DNA of 64,000 bases from Rhodospirillaceae bacterium MC!. Lineage in GTDB: Bacteria; Pseudomonadota; Alphaproteobacteria; MC1. Of this stretch, positions 1 through 10,707 are shown one piece after another. Position 1 is the first letter of the stretch, and the number at the start of each line of letters is the position of its first letter. The position numbers and the translations under genes are program-made. The notes beneath the pieces are model-generated. The model worked only from the letters and a program-made list of their open reading frames with translations. It was not told where the DNA came from and did not search any database. Where the stretch lies: positions 1-64,000 of the forward strand of contig NQOV01000019.1 in assembly GCA_002632265.1 (NCBI GenBank). The letters run 5' to 3'.

Positions 1-107
1 CTCTTTTTTGTGATCTCTTCCATAGTTTTCACTGGAAATTTAGCCCCATGCGGTGCTATGGTATTTTCACTGATAACTTCTACCTTTTTCCAATTGTCTT
101 TTTTCAT
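1..107 (-). CDS. LacZ-type beta-galactosidase, N-terminal fragment cut by window edge
   Basis: Only the first ~35 codons are inside the window. The translation begins [20 protein letters not shown] and is nearly identical to the start of the complete GH2 beta-galactosidase immediately upstream (498-3623), so this is a tandem paralogue. The start at 105-107 is chosen because AAGGAG lies 7 nt upstream, in a leader also shared with the paralogue. The frame is open to the edge, so I call it partial, not broken. Its catalytic residues lie outside the window. By family it should hydrolyse terminal beta-galactosides in the cytoplasm. Two good promoters precede it (167-195 and 262-290). Confidence 0.85.
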   Translation of the reverse strand, partial: MKKDNWKKVEVISENTIAPHGAKFPVKTMEEITKK

Positions 108-166
108 GATGATTCTCCTTGTGTTTAAATCATGTTTATTGTTTTGATAAGTCCACCTACACGTAT

Positions 167-195
167 ATAATACACTTATTTTTTAGAATTGTCAA
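167..195 (-). promoter_or_regulatory. sigma70-type promoter, proximal, for edge lacZ paralogue
   Basis: On the minus strand TTGACA (190-195) and TATTAT (167-172) are separated by exactly 17 nt, 60 nt upstream of the start codon. The upstream flank (TTAACGTGCATATAAATT) is nearly the same as that of the distal promoter at 262-290, so the two look like a local duplication. Confidence 0.7.
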
Positions 196-261
196 GAAGT
201 AATTTATATGCACGTTAAGGAAAGTAAATTTTAATGGATGTAATATACTTTACAATGATCA

Positions 262-290
262 ATTGTATACTTATTTTTTCTGTTTGTCAA
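262..290 (-). promoter_or_regulatory. sigma70-type promoter, distal, for edge lacZ paralogue
   Basis: Minus-strand TTGACA (285-290), 17-nt spacer, TACAAT (262-267). The whole element, including an upstream ACGTGTATATAAA flank, recurs in front of the complete lacZ paralogue at 3800-3828. Confidence 0.7.
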
Positions 291-332
291 GCGATAATTT
301 TATATACACGTTAAGGAAATTTATCAAACAAC

Positions 333-372
333 AAAAGCAAGCACTCAAAAATAAATTCGAATGCTTGCTTTT
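333..372 (-). terminator. intrinsic terminator after lacZ paralogue
   Basis: Perfect 11-bp inverted repeat AAAAGCAAGCA (333-343) / TGCTTGCTTTT (362-372). Read leftward it ends in TTTTGTTGTTTG, so it can stop transcription coming from the beta-galactosidase gene at 498-3623 before the next gene's promoters. Confidence 0.65.
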
Positions 373-412
373 ATAAGTTAAACCTATATAAGTTAAACCT
401 AAAATGTACTAT

Positions 413-3635
<3,223 letters not shown>

Positions 3636-3685
3636 TTATTTTTAAAATCATAATTATTACTTTATAAGCACGTCTTTGGTATATA

Positions 3686-3699
3686 TGCCATATATGGCA
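3686..3699. promoter_or_regulatory. 14-bp palindrome in lacZ leader, possible operator
   Basis: TGCCATATATGGCA is a perfect palindrome between the lacZ promoter (3800-3828) and the start codon (3623). It is absent from the otherwise similar leader of the edge paralogue. A repressor site is possible; nothing else supports it. Confidence 0.3.
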
Positions 3700-3799
3700 A
3701 GAATTTTTTACATTTATAAAGAGCTAATTTTTATGCAATTTTCAGGAAAGTATTTTTTAATAGCTTTCGCATACTTATTTCACGTACTTACAATTATCT

Positions 3800-3828
3800 A
3801 TTGTATATTTATTTTTTTTATTTGTCAA
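3800..3828 (-). promoter_or_regulatory. sigma70-type promoter for lacZ paralogue
   Basis: Minus-strand TTGACA (3823-3828), 17-nt spacer, TACAAT (3800-3805). Same -35, -10 and flanks as the promoter at 262-290, showing that the promoter was duplicated with the gene. The leader to the ATG is about 170 nt. Confidence 0.7.
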
Positions 3829-3919
3829 GAAATATTTTATATATACGTTAAAGAAAATAAAATATTATGAAACATATTACATAAATAGTGTTAAAATAAG
3901 CCTATTTATTTACAGATAC

Positions 3920-5290
3920 TTAAACCGCTTCTATGGTTTCGATTTCTGTGTGTTCTTTTTTGAATTTGTTTAAAAGTCTTGGGGATATTTTAATGGATAT
4001 GGTTGTATCGCCCATGTCGTCATATTCGGTGTTTAAAACATTACTATTGGCATGTAACCAGCTGATAGCCTTGCCGTTACCTGCGGATGTATGCACTTGA
4101 ATTAGAACATCATTTATAGATAACATATCATCTACAAGGCCTAGGAGATCATCGATACCATTACCATTAAGAGCGGAAACCATTACCGCATTTTTAGGGT
4201 TAGCATTTACATTATCAGTAAAATGATCTTTGCGATCTGTTGATAAATTATCCGATTTGTTAAAGACGTTAATTAATTGATTTTCCATAACATCTTCATC
4301 TATGATATCTTTTAGGACTTTTTCAACGTCTTTTCGTTGGGCGTCGTAATCTGCATGTGAACTATCTTCCACATGTAGGACTATTTCGGCGTTGCTAACT
4401 TCTTCTAAAGTTGCGAGAAAGGCCTCAACCAATTCGTGGGGTAATTCGGAAATAAATCCCACTGTGTCAGATAAAATAATCTCTTTACCTGACGGCAATT
4501 TTAATTTTCTCATGGTTGGCGAAAGAGTGGCGAATAAAAGATCTTGAGCGAATACTTCAGATTTAGTTATTTTGTTAAATAATGTAGATTTTCCTGCATT
4601 TGTGTATCCAACAAGTGAGACCACAGGAGCAGGTAATTCTTTTCTTTTCTTTCTGTGTAAAGAGCGGGTTCGCTTTACATCTTCAAGATCGCCTTTTATA
4701 ACTTTGATTTTATCATTAATCAAGCGTCTATCGATTTCGATTTGGGTTTCACCTGGTCCACCTGTTGAGCCTGTGCCACCACGTTGACGTTCTAGATGGG
4801 TCCAAGCTTTTACCAGACGGGTTTTCTGATACATTAAAAAGGCAAGCTCCACTTGCATTTTACCTTCTTTAGTAGTCGCTCGATTACTAAAGATTTCTAG
4901 AATTAAACCAGTTCTATCTATTACTTTAACATCCCATTCTTTTTCTAAATTCCTTTGTTGAATGGGCGAAAGTGGAGCGTTAACAACGATCACTTCAATT
5001 TCTTGAGCGTGTTCATCGCCAAGATGTTCTTCATTGAACTTTTCAATGCGATCTTTAATTTCTTCAACCTTACCACGCCCCATATAGGTAGCGGGTCTTA
5101 CCATGGAAAAAGTAAAGCTTTCTCGATATATAATATGGGAATTAGGCAAGGCCTCGACCAAACCAGAAGTTTCTTCTAATACCGCTTCTTGAGAGCGTAA
5201 ATTAACATCGCCTTTAAGTTGTGGATACAAAACAAATGAGTTTATTTTTTTATTATTATTTTGCCAAGCTTTGAAACCAAATTCATCCAT
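3920..5290 (-). CDS. hflX: GTPase HflX, ribosome-associated
   Basis: Ribosome-binding GTPase that in other bacteria splits stalled ribosomes under stress. Visible: HflX N-terminal domain with the family motif GGPGETQIEIDRR (about 177-189), then the G domain with G1 GYTNAGKS (228-235), G3 DTVGF (275-279) and G4 NKSD (344-347). Length 456 aa is normal. It starts 12 nt after hfq, so hfq-hflX form an operon, the arrangement known from many proteobacteria. Confidence 0.95.
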   Translation of the reverse strand: MDEFGFKAWQNNNKKINSFVLYPQLKGDVNLRSQEAVLEETSGLVEALPNSHIIYRESFTFSMVRPATYMGRGKVEEIKDRIEKFNEEHLGDEHAQEIEVIVVNAPLSPIQQRNLEKEWDVKVIDRTGLILEIFSNRATTKEGKMQVELAFLMYQKTRLVKAWTHLERQRGGTGSTGGPGETQIEIDRRLINDKIKVIKGDLEDVKRTRSLHRKKRKELPAPVVSLVGYTNAGKSTLFNKITKSEVFAQDLLFATLSPTMRKLKLPSGKEIILSDTVGFISELPHELVEAFLATLEEVSNAEIVLHVEDSSHADYDAQRKDVEKVLKDIIDEDVMENQLINVFNKSDNLSTDRKDHFTDNVNANPKNAVMVSALNGNGIDDLLGLVDDMLSINDVLIQVHTSAGNGKAISWLHANSNVLNTEYDDMGDTTISIKISPRLLNKFKKEHTEIETIEAV

Positions 5291-5302
5291 ATATTTTTTG
5301 CC

Positions 5303-5548
5303 TTATTCTTCTTTTTCTTCTGTAGTGTAAAGTTGTATGGGGGTAGAGGGCATGATCGTGGAAATTGCATGCTTATACACCAATTGCACATGTCCATCTC
5401 GTTTTAGTAGAATGGAAAAGTTATCAAACCAAGTAACGATACCTTGGAGTTTTACGCCATTTACTAAAAATACGGTAACAGTAATGTTGTCTTTTCTTAC
5501 ATGATTAAGAAATATAGATTGTAAACCTTGCGATTTTTCCTGTTCCAT
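5303..5548 (-). CDS. hfq: RNA chaperone Hfq
   Basis: 81-aa Sm-like protein that forms a hexamer and pairs small RNAs with mRNAs. Sm1 motif begins at [15 protein letters not shown] with the proximal-face Gln residues; Sm2 carries the diagnostic YKHAIST, followed by a short acidic tail (TTEEKEE). First gene of the hfq-hflX operon. Its presence makes Hfq-dependent small RNAs likely in this genome, relevant to the structured intergenic repeats found here. Confidence 0.97.
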   Translation of the reverse strand: MEQEKSQGLQSIFLNHVRKDNITVTVFLVNGVKLQGIVTWFDNFSILLKRDGHVQLVYKHAISTIMPSTPIQLYTTEEKEE

Positions 5549-6022
5549 TAGTTTGCTCCTTTATGAATATTATAGTGATGTATTATTTTTTATTATTTTT
5601 ATTTCTTAATATATGTAATTTTACCATAAGACAGACTATAATTCAACGAATAAATGCTTTTATTATCTTAACACTGTTTAGTTTCTTATGAATACATATA
5701 AGATTTACATACTTAGCAATATTTATTTTAACTTGTTGAGTTATCATAATTTTAATTTAAGGTATTTTGATTCTAAATTTAAGTATTAAAATCGGGGTTT
5801 TTTGCTAGATTTTCCCTTTTATATTACAATTGATTCAAGTTAAAAAAATAAATTTTTGTTCTCTTTAACTAGCCATTTTGTTTACATTTTTTGAATGGCC
5901 AAACAAAACTCCTAGGATTTTGTTTACAGTTCAGATAATGGCCAAACAAAATACACTTATTAAACAATAACTTAACAGTGTAAATTTATATTCATAACTC
6001 TTAATAAAAATAATGGGAAAAA
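5549..6022. other. intergenic region between hfq and phosphopantetheinyl transferase
   Basis: AT-rich, no credible gene. It should hold the hfq promoter on the minus strand. The only clear structure is the pair of 34-nt direct repeats at 5875-5951. Confidence 0.5.
5875..5951. repeat. two tandem elements with TTTTGTTT / AAACAAAA arms
   Basis: Two copies, 42-43 nt apart: ATTTTGTTTACA (5875-5886 and 5917-5928), each followed after 7-8 nt by AATGGCCAAACAAAA (5894-5908 and 5937-5951). Each copy is itself an inverted repeat around TTTTGTTT/AAACAAAA. Spacing of about four helical turns suggests paired protein sites, but the binding factor is unknown. Confidence 0.5.
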
Positions 6023-6030
6023 AGAATGAG

Positions 6031-6059
6031 AAACACTGTGCGAGTGATTTTTCACAGCT
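6031..6059 (-). repeat. short hairpin repeat at stop codon (family R2)
   Basis: Read on the minus strand directly after the stop of the gene at 6062-6676: AAGCTGTGAAAAATCACTCG then CACAGTGTTT. It forms a CACT/AGTG stem with flanking A and T tracts. The same element follows yebC (14429-14460) and the zinc dehydrogenase gene (37456-37488). It probably works as a terminator. Confidence 0.55.
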
Positions 6060-6061
6060 TT

Positions 6062-6676
6062 TTAAGTTTGTAAAATAGATACACATAGTAAATATTCAGC
6101 TTGAGAATGCCATTCTATTATGTGATTACTTTCAGGATAATCCTTATCATTACTAGCGAATATTAAGCCGATTCCGTAAGCTTTGCCTAGAGCCTCTCTT
6201 TTGGTCCAGTATCTAAAGAAGAGATTTATATATTCTGCGTAATTACTACATAGGCTTAGGTTATAATTTTCATTTTCGTTAAAAACTTTACAAGCTATTT
6301 TCTTTAAGTACTTCCTATCTTTGATATTTTCAAGATCAATTCCTATTTTAAAATCTCGTGATAATCCAACCGCCACATGTTTCCTTGTGTGGCTTATGCT
6401 GATATTAAGATCATGACAATTCTCTAAAATTGGTTTGCCTTTAGTATCTTTTAAGATATTAATGTTATGATTCAAATTGTTATCCTTTAACAGGGTTCGC
6501 AATAATCTTCTACTTTGGAAGAATTGTTGTTTCTTATGTGGGGTGTTTCGTTCATCATCGAGCAATAAATCTTCATGGAATACGGTTGTAATAGGACAAA
6601 CATAAACGCTAGCATAATAATTTTTATATACACTTATTGACTCGTTGGTTAAATGTGTGTTATCCTTTCTTAACAT
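6062..6676 (-). CDS. 4'-phosphopantetheinyl transferase superfamily protein
   Basis: Likely transfers the 4'-phosphopantetheine arm of CoA to a carrier-protein serine. Of the Sfp/AcpT kind (204 aa from this start): ISISHTRKHVAVGLS, the magnesium-binding GIDLE (Asp114, Glu116) and WTKREALGKAYGIGL (Trp157, Glu161). I choose the ATG at 6674-6676 because AAGGA lies 5 nt upstream; an ATG seven codons earlier has no site. No carrier-protein or synthase gene is adjacent, so the target (fatty-acid ACP or a secondary pathway) cannot be told. Divergent from the small exported protein at 6728, with 51 nt between them. Confidence 0.8.
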   Translation of the reverse strand: MLRKDNTHLTNESISVYKNYYASVYVCPITTVFHEDLLLDDERNTPHKKQQFFQSRRLLRTLLKDNNLNHNINILKDTKGKPILENCHDLNISISHTRKHVAVGLSRDFKIGIDLENIKDRKYLKKIACKVFNENENYNLSLCSNYAEYINLFFRYWTKREALGKAYGIGLIFASNDKDYPESNHIIEWHSQAEYLLCVSILQT

Positions 6677-6727
6677 ATGAATCCTTTTTTGCATCATTTA
6701 AAAATTAAAAATTTATAGAGAGCTACA

Positions 6728-7180
6728 ATGAAATTGAATAAATTAATATCACTATCCCTTATAATATCTTCTGTTCTTATACTATCACGTTGTGGTAAGG
6801 ATGTGCAAGTATATAATTTAGATAATCATAAAATACAAGATTTAGAAAAAACTCATCCCAATACCCCCTATCATATATCCTTAAAAGATATCAAAATGGC
6901 GATCATCAATAGTGCCGATAATCTTGGATGGTCCTATACGGAATCTCAAGAGAAAAATATCTTAGATTTTAGACAAACTATCGGCGATAAACTATATGCA
7001 ATAAAAATCCCCTATGATATAAAATCATATTCTGTACATTATGATAAAAGTATCAATTTACATTACAATAAAGATACAAATACTATAAATGATAGCTACA
7101 ATAATAAAGTACAAAAACTAATTAAAGCCATTGATGAAAAAATCATACTTATACAAACCCCCACCGAACAAGGCAAATAA
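6728..7180 (+). CDS. small exported protein of unknown function, possible lipoprotein
   Basis: 150 aa. The N-terminus has a Lys start, a hydrophobic stretch (ISLSLIISSVLIL) and a cysteine at 22 in LSRC. That resembles a lipobox but with Arg at -1, which is atypical, so lipidation is uncertain; Sec export is likely. The rest is hydrophilic with no motif I recognise (NSADNLGWSYTES..., two short beta-rich parts ending in a helix). I cannot assign a function. An R1-type repeat in reverse orientation starts 3 nt after the stop. Confidence 0.6.
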   Translation: MKLNKLISLSLIISSVLILSRCGKDVQVYNLDNHKIQDLEKTHPNTPYHISLKDIKMAIINSADNLGWSYTESQEKNILDFRQTIGDKLYAIKIPYDIKSYSVHYDKSINLHYNKDTNTINDSYNNKVQKLIKAIDEKIILIQTPTEQGK

Positions 7181-7182
7181 AA

Positions 7183-7212
7183 GCACATATTGCGATCTTT
7201 AGCATGCTCCGT
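7183..7212. repeat. R1-family repeat, half copy D
   Basis: Immediately after the stop of the gene at 6728-7180: GCACATATTGCGATCTTTAG then CATGCTCC. It matches the right arm of copy B (41987-42026) at most positions. Relative to the upstream gene it is inverted compared with copies A-C. Confidence 0.5.
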
Positions 7213-7349
7213 AGTAGGCTGGCGGTGGATATAGTTTAGGGCTGTTTTATGATCTTGTATTTTATGTTTTTTTTGTGTTATATTGGATATGTTACATTGG
7301 ATATATAGTATTGATATGATGTTGATTTTATTTGTCTGAAAAATATTTG

Positions 7350-7378
7350 TTGCTTATTTAGTAGTAAGATGTTATAAT
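7350..7378 (+). promoter_or_regulatory. promoter of first MATE gene
   Basis: TTGCTT (7350-7355), 17-nt spacer, TATAAT (7373-7378), with a ~37-nt leader. The second MATE gene has the same TTGCTT-17 layout at 9130-9158. Confidence 0.65.
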
Positions 7379-7423
7379 ACGGTTTAATAAAAATAAAAAC
7401 AGTTATAAAAGTTGGTCTATCAA

Positions 7424-8896
7424 ATGGTTACGCTCGTCAAAAAAAATAAAAAATCAATGTTTGCAGACTATACAAAAGGTTCTTTACATAAACATATATT
7501 CTATATTTTAATCTCTTTAGTGTGTGCGGCATTTGCTCGTAATCTTGTGCAAATAGTCGACATGTTATTTTTATCATGGTTAAATGATCATAGTATAACC
7601 GCTGGGGTCAGTGCGTCCAAAGCGGTACTAAAGTGTGTTGCTCCTGTTGGTGGTGGTATGGGGGTTGCCACTGGTACGATTGTTGGTCATTATATGGGAA
7701 CTCAAAATGTTAAAGGGGTTAAGCGTTTGTTAGTCCATGCGGTTACCATGAGTTTAACTATAGGGTCTTCATTGTGTTTGTTGGTATACATTTTTAAAAG
7801 AGAATTCTTTTTTGGTTTTCTAAAGGGCGATCCTACCGTATACCCTTATTTTGTAAGATACTTAACTCCCATGTTAATCAGCTTACCCCTAATGAATTTA
7901 AATATGATCTTCACAATGGTACGCTCAAGCATTGGCGATCTTAAGGGGACGTTATATCTAGTATTATTGATGTCATTTATCAACGTAACCTTAGATCCTT
8001 TATTTATATTTGTTTGGCATGGGGATACTCTTGGGGCAGGTCTAGCCACTTTATTATCTAGGGTAGTAGTGGTAATTATCGGATATCTTCGCTTTAAGTA
8101 TAAATTTAAAGTATGGAGCAAGATCCGTCCTAAAAAGATCGTGGCTGATATTAAGATGTTACTAAAATATTTCATCCCTGCCACCTTAACCGCCACCGCT
8201 CCATCGTTTTTTGTTATTTTGAATATCAAAATTGCGTCGTCATATGGTAAGGAAGTGGTTTCAACTGTTGGTATGATAAGTATGGTTACTCAACTTTGTA
8301 TCGGCACTATGAATATGAACATGAAAAATGCCGTTGCTCCTATTGTGGCCCAAAACTATGCAAAAGGCGAATATGATAGAATTTTAAAGGTTCTAAAATC
8401 TGCCATAGTGATAATTATCATCTTCATGATATTTATGACCATTTTCTTTAATATTGGCGGATCGAGTCTTATTGCCCACGCCTTTCATTTGAAAGGGCTT
8501 TCCTATACATTAATGGTAACATACTATAATTATGTAGCCGTAGGTAGCGTATGTAGTGGTATATGTTTCGCAGGGATCGGATGTTTAAACGCCATAGGAA
8601 AACCTGCCTATAGTACATTCTTAAATCTTTTCCGTATGGTAGTCTTAGGCGTGCCGTTAATGTTGATATTCCACGCTTATCTACCTGAATACGCTGATTA
8701 TTTAGGATTCTCTCCTAGCTTAGGATTAGCAGAAAATGGCGATCCCATACATCTTAGTACGCTTTTAGGACCGCTATCTCCATACTTGGGAAGTATGACA
8801 GCGGGCCTTATAACATCGGTACTTGCTTATTTTGGCATTGTTGCAATCATCCGTAATCTGAAAAAGACCAACCCACATCCGAACGTAGGCAGATAA
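7424..8896 (+). CDS. MATE-family efflux transporter, copy 1
   Basis: Inner-membrane multidrug/toxin extrusion antiporter, about 12 hydrophobic segments. Family features: the repeated halves with NLVQIVDMLFLSWL near the N-terminus, GGGMGVATGTIVGHYMG, and PIVAQNYAKGEYDRI after the sixth helix. 490 aa from ATG 7424; an in-frame TTG at 7412 is rejected because the tandem paralogue, otherwise alike here, has a stop codon in that extension. No strong ribosome site. Close paralogue of the next gene, so a recent tandem duplication. Substrate unknown; I see no neighbouring regulator. The stop codon lies inside an AGATA tandem repeat. Confidence 0.9.
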   Translation: MVTLVKKNKKSMFADYTKGSLHKHIFYILISLVCAAFARNLVQIVDMLFLSWLNDHSITAGVSASKAVLKCVAPVGGGMGVATGTIVGHYMGTQNVKGVKRLLVHAVTMSLTIGSSLCLLVYIFKREFFFGFLKGDPTVYPYFVRYLTPMLISLPLMNLNMIFTMVRSSIGDLKGTLYLVLLMSFINVTLDPLFIFVWHGDTLGAGLATLLSRVVVVIIGYLRFKYKFKVWSKIRPKKIVADIKMLLKYFIPATLTATAPSFFVILNIKIASSYGKEVVSTVGMISMVTQLCIGTMNMNMKNAVAPIVAQNYAKGEYDRILKVLKSAIVIIIIFMIFMTIFFNIGGSSLIAHAFHLKGLSYTLMVTYYNYVAVGSVCSGICFAGIGCLNAIGKPAYSTFLNLFRMVVLGVPLMLIFHAYLPEYADYLGFSPSLGLAENGDPIHLSTLLGPLSPYLGSMTAGLITSVLAYFGIVAIIRNLKKTNPHPNVGR

Positions 8897-8922
8897 GATA
8901 AGATAAGATAAGATAAGATAAG
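8891..8922. repeat. AGATA pentanucleotide tandem repeat over a stop codon
   Basis: Six consecutive AGATA units plus two bases. The first unit encodes the last codon and stop (AGA TAA) of MATE copy 1. Copy-number change would leave the protein unchanged because the stop is in the first unit. Confidence 0.8.
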
Positions 8923-9129
8923 CCAAACACAATCGAGCCATAGGAATCAATATTCATCATATGAATTCGCTATAATCTAGATTTTAAGATATGTAAAATA
9001 TAAGCCATAAACGGAATGTATACACAACTCTAAGCTTATAAACACATGTAAAACATACTCTTATGATCTTATCACAATATACGAAATAAGTAAAAGAAAG
9101 ACGAAGCCATTTATGAAACCAATTATTTC

Positions 9130-9158
9130 TTGCTTTAGTTATAAAAATGTGTTATATT
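9130..9158 (+). promoter_or_regulatory. promoter of second MATE gene
   Basis: TTGCTT (9130-9135), 17-nt spacer, TATATT (9153-9158). Same -35 and spacing as the promoter of MATE copy 1. Confidence 0.6.
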
Positions 9159-9201
9159 AAGAGACTAAATATAAAAAGGTATAAAGTTGGTCTATAAATA
9201 A

Positions 9202-10611
9202 ATGGTTACTCCTGTCAGAAAAAATAAAAAAACAGTTTTTGCAGACTATACAAAAGGTTCATTACATAAGCATATCTTTTATGTGTTGCTTTCGCTTGCC
9301 TGTGCGGCGATAGTGCGAAATCTTGTGCAAATAGTCGACATGTTATTTTTATCATGGTTAAATGATCATAATATAACCGCTGGGGTAAGTGCGTCGAATG
9401 CCGTATTAAAATCTGTCTTCCCTGTGGGAGCAGGTATGGGCGTAGCCACTGGAACGATCGTCGGCCACTACATGGGATCGCAAAACATTAAAGGGGTAAA
9501 GCGTTTATTAGTGCATGCAGTTACCATAAGTTTAACATTATCGTCAGTATTATGTATAATAGCATTTATCTTTAAAAAGCAATTCTTTTTTGACTTCCTA
9601 AAAGGCGAAAAGGACGTATACCCCTATTTTGTTAGATACTTAATACCAATGTTAATCGGCGTACCACTGATGAATTTAAATCTCCTATTCACCACCGTAA
9701 GATCAAGTATCGGCGATCTTAAGGGGACGCTATATTTAACCTTAATGATGTCATGTACCAATGCGGCCTTAGATCCCATATTTATATTTGTCTTTCACTG
9801 GAATTCCTTTGGGGCAGGCTTTGCCTCGCTTTTATCAGGAATAGTTATTATAATTATCGGCTATGTAAGATTTAAATATAAATTCAAAGTATGGGGGAAA
9901 ATCCGCCCTAAAAAATTCATGACAGATCTAAAAATTCTCATGAAATATTTTGTCCCTGCCACATTGACAGTGATATCGCCGTCCTTATTTGCGATTCTAA
10001 ATATTAAAATCGCTTCATCTTACGGAACAGAAGTTGTCTCAACAATCGGCATGATCAATCAGGTAGTGCAATTATGTATCGGCACAGTGATTTTTAATAT
10101 GACTGGTTCTGTAACTCCCATAGTAGCCCAAAACTATGCTAAGGGCGAATATGGAAGAATCATCAAAGTTCTACAATCTGCTATATTTATTGTGGTAGTC
10201 TTCATTTGCATTACTGCTTTGATCTTCAATCTTGGCGGATCAAGATTCATCGCCTTTGCTTTTCACCTTAAAGGATTATCGCATACATTAATGGTAACAT
10301 ACTTCAACTACATAGCCGAGGGTTGGCTCTTTACTGGGATTTGTTTTGCTTGTATCGGATGTTTAAACGCCATAGGAAAACCAACCTATAGCACATTCTT
10401 AAATGTCTTCCGTATGCTACTTTTAGGGATTCCTTTGATGTTTATATTCAATGCTTATTTGCCATCCCACTACTTCCTTTTAGGGCCACTATCGCCCTAC
10501 CTAGGCAGTATGACTGCAGGTTTTATCGCTTCGATCATCGCATGTATTGCCGTTGTAAAAATCATCCATAACTTACAACTTAAAAAACCACATCCCAACG
10601 TAGGTAAATAA
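9202..10611 (+). CDS. MATE-family efflux transporter, copy 2
   Basis: 469 aa, about 12 membrane segments, highly similar throughout to copy 1 (for example ADYTKGSLHKHIFY, NLVQIVDMLFLSWLNDH, GCLNAIGKP, KKPHPNVGK at the end). It lacks a ~17-residue periplasmic loop present near the C-terminus of copy 1 (YADYLGFSPSLGLAENGD), the clearest difference between them. Start is the first ATG; a stop codon lies two codons upstream. Likely exports toxic compounds or metabolites using an ion gradient. Separate promoter, so independent expression is possible. Confidence 0.9.
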   Translation: MVTPVRKNKKTVFADYTKGSLHKHIFYVLLSLACAAIVRNLVQIVDMLFLSWLNDHNITAGVSASNAVLKSVFPVGAGMGVATGTIVGHYMGSQNIKGVKRLLVHAVTISLTLSSVLCIIAFIFKKQFFFDFLKGEKDVYPYFVRYLIPMLIGVPLMNLNLLFTTVRSSIGDLKGTLYLTLMMSCTNAALDPIFIFVFHWNSFGAGFASLLSGIVIIIIGYVRFKYKFKVWGKIRPKKFMTDLKILMKYFVPATLTVISPSLFAILNIKIASSYGTEVVSTIGMINQVVQLCIGTVIFNMTGSVTPIVAQNYAKGEYGRIIKVLQSAIFIVVVFICITALIFNLGGSRFIAFAFHLKGLSHTLMVTYFNYIAEGWLFTGICFACIGCLNAIGKPTYSTFLNVFRMLLLGIPLMFIFNAYLPSHYFLLGPLSPYLGSMTAGFIASIIACIAVVKIIHNLQLKKPHPNVGK

Positions 10612-10707
10612 AATTATAATTTTAACTGTTGATATTTAAAAAAAAATATACTAATCTAATGGGAATAATACAACTTTTTTACATATACGAATGGCGATAA
10701 TATTAAA

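Noticed and set aside
3676-3870. Small hydrophobic plus-strand frame in the lacZ promoter region
   Set aside because: It overlaps the minus-strand promoter, has no ribosome site and arises from the T-rich promoter duplicate.
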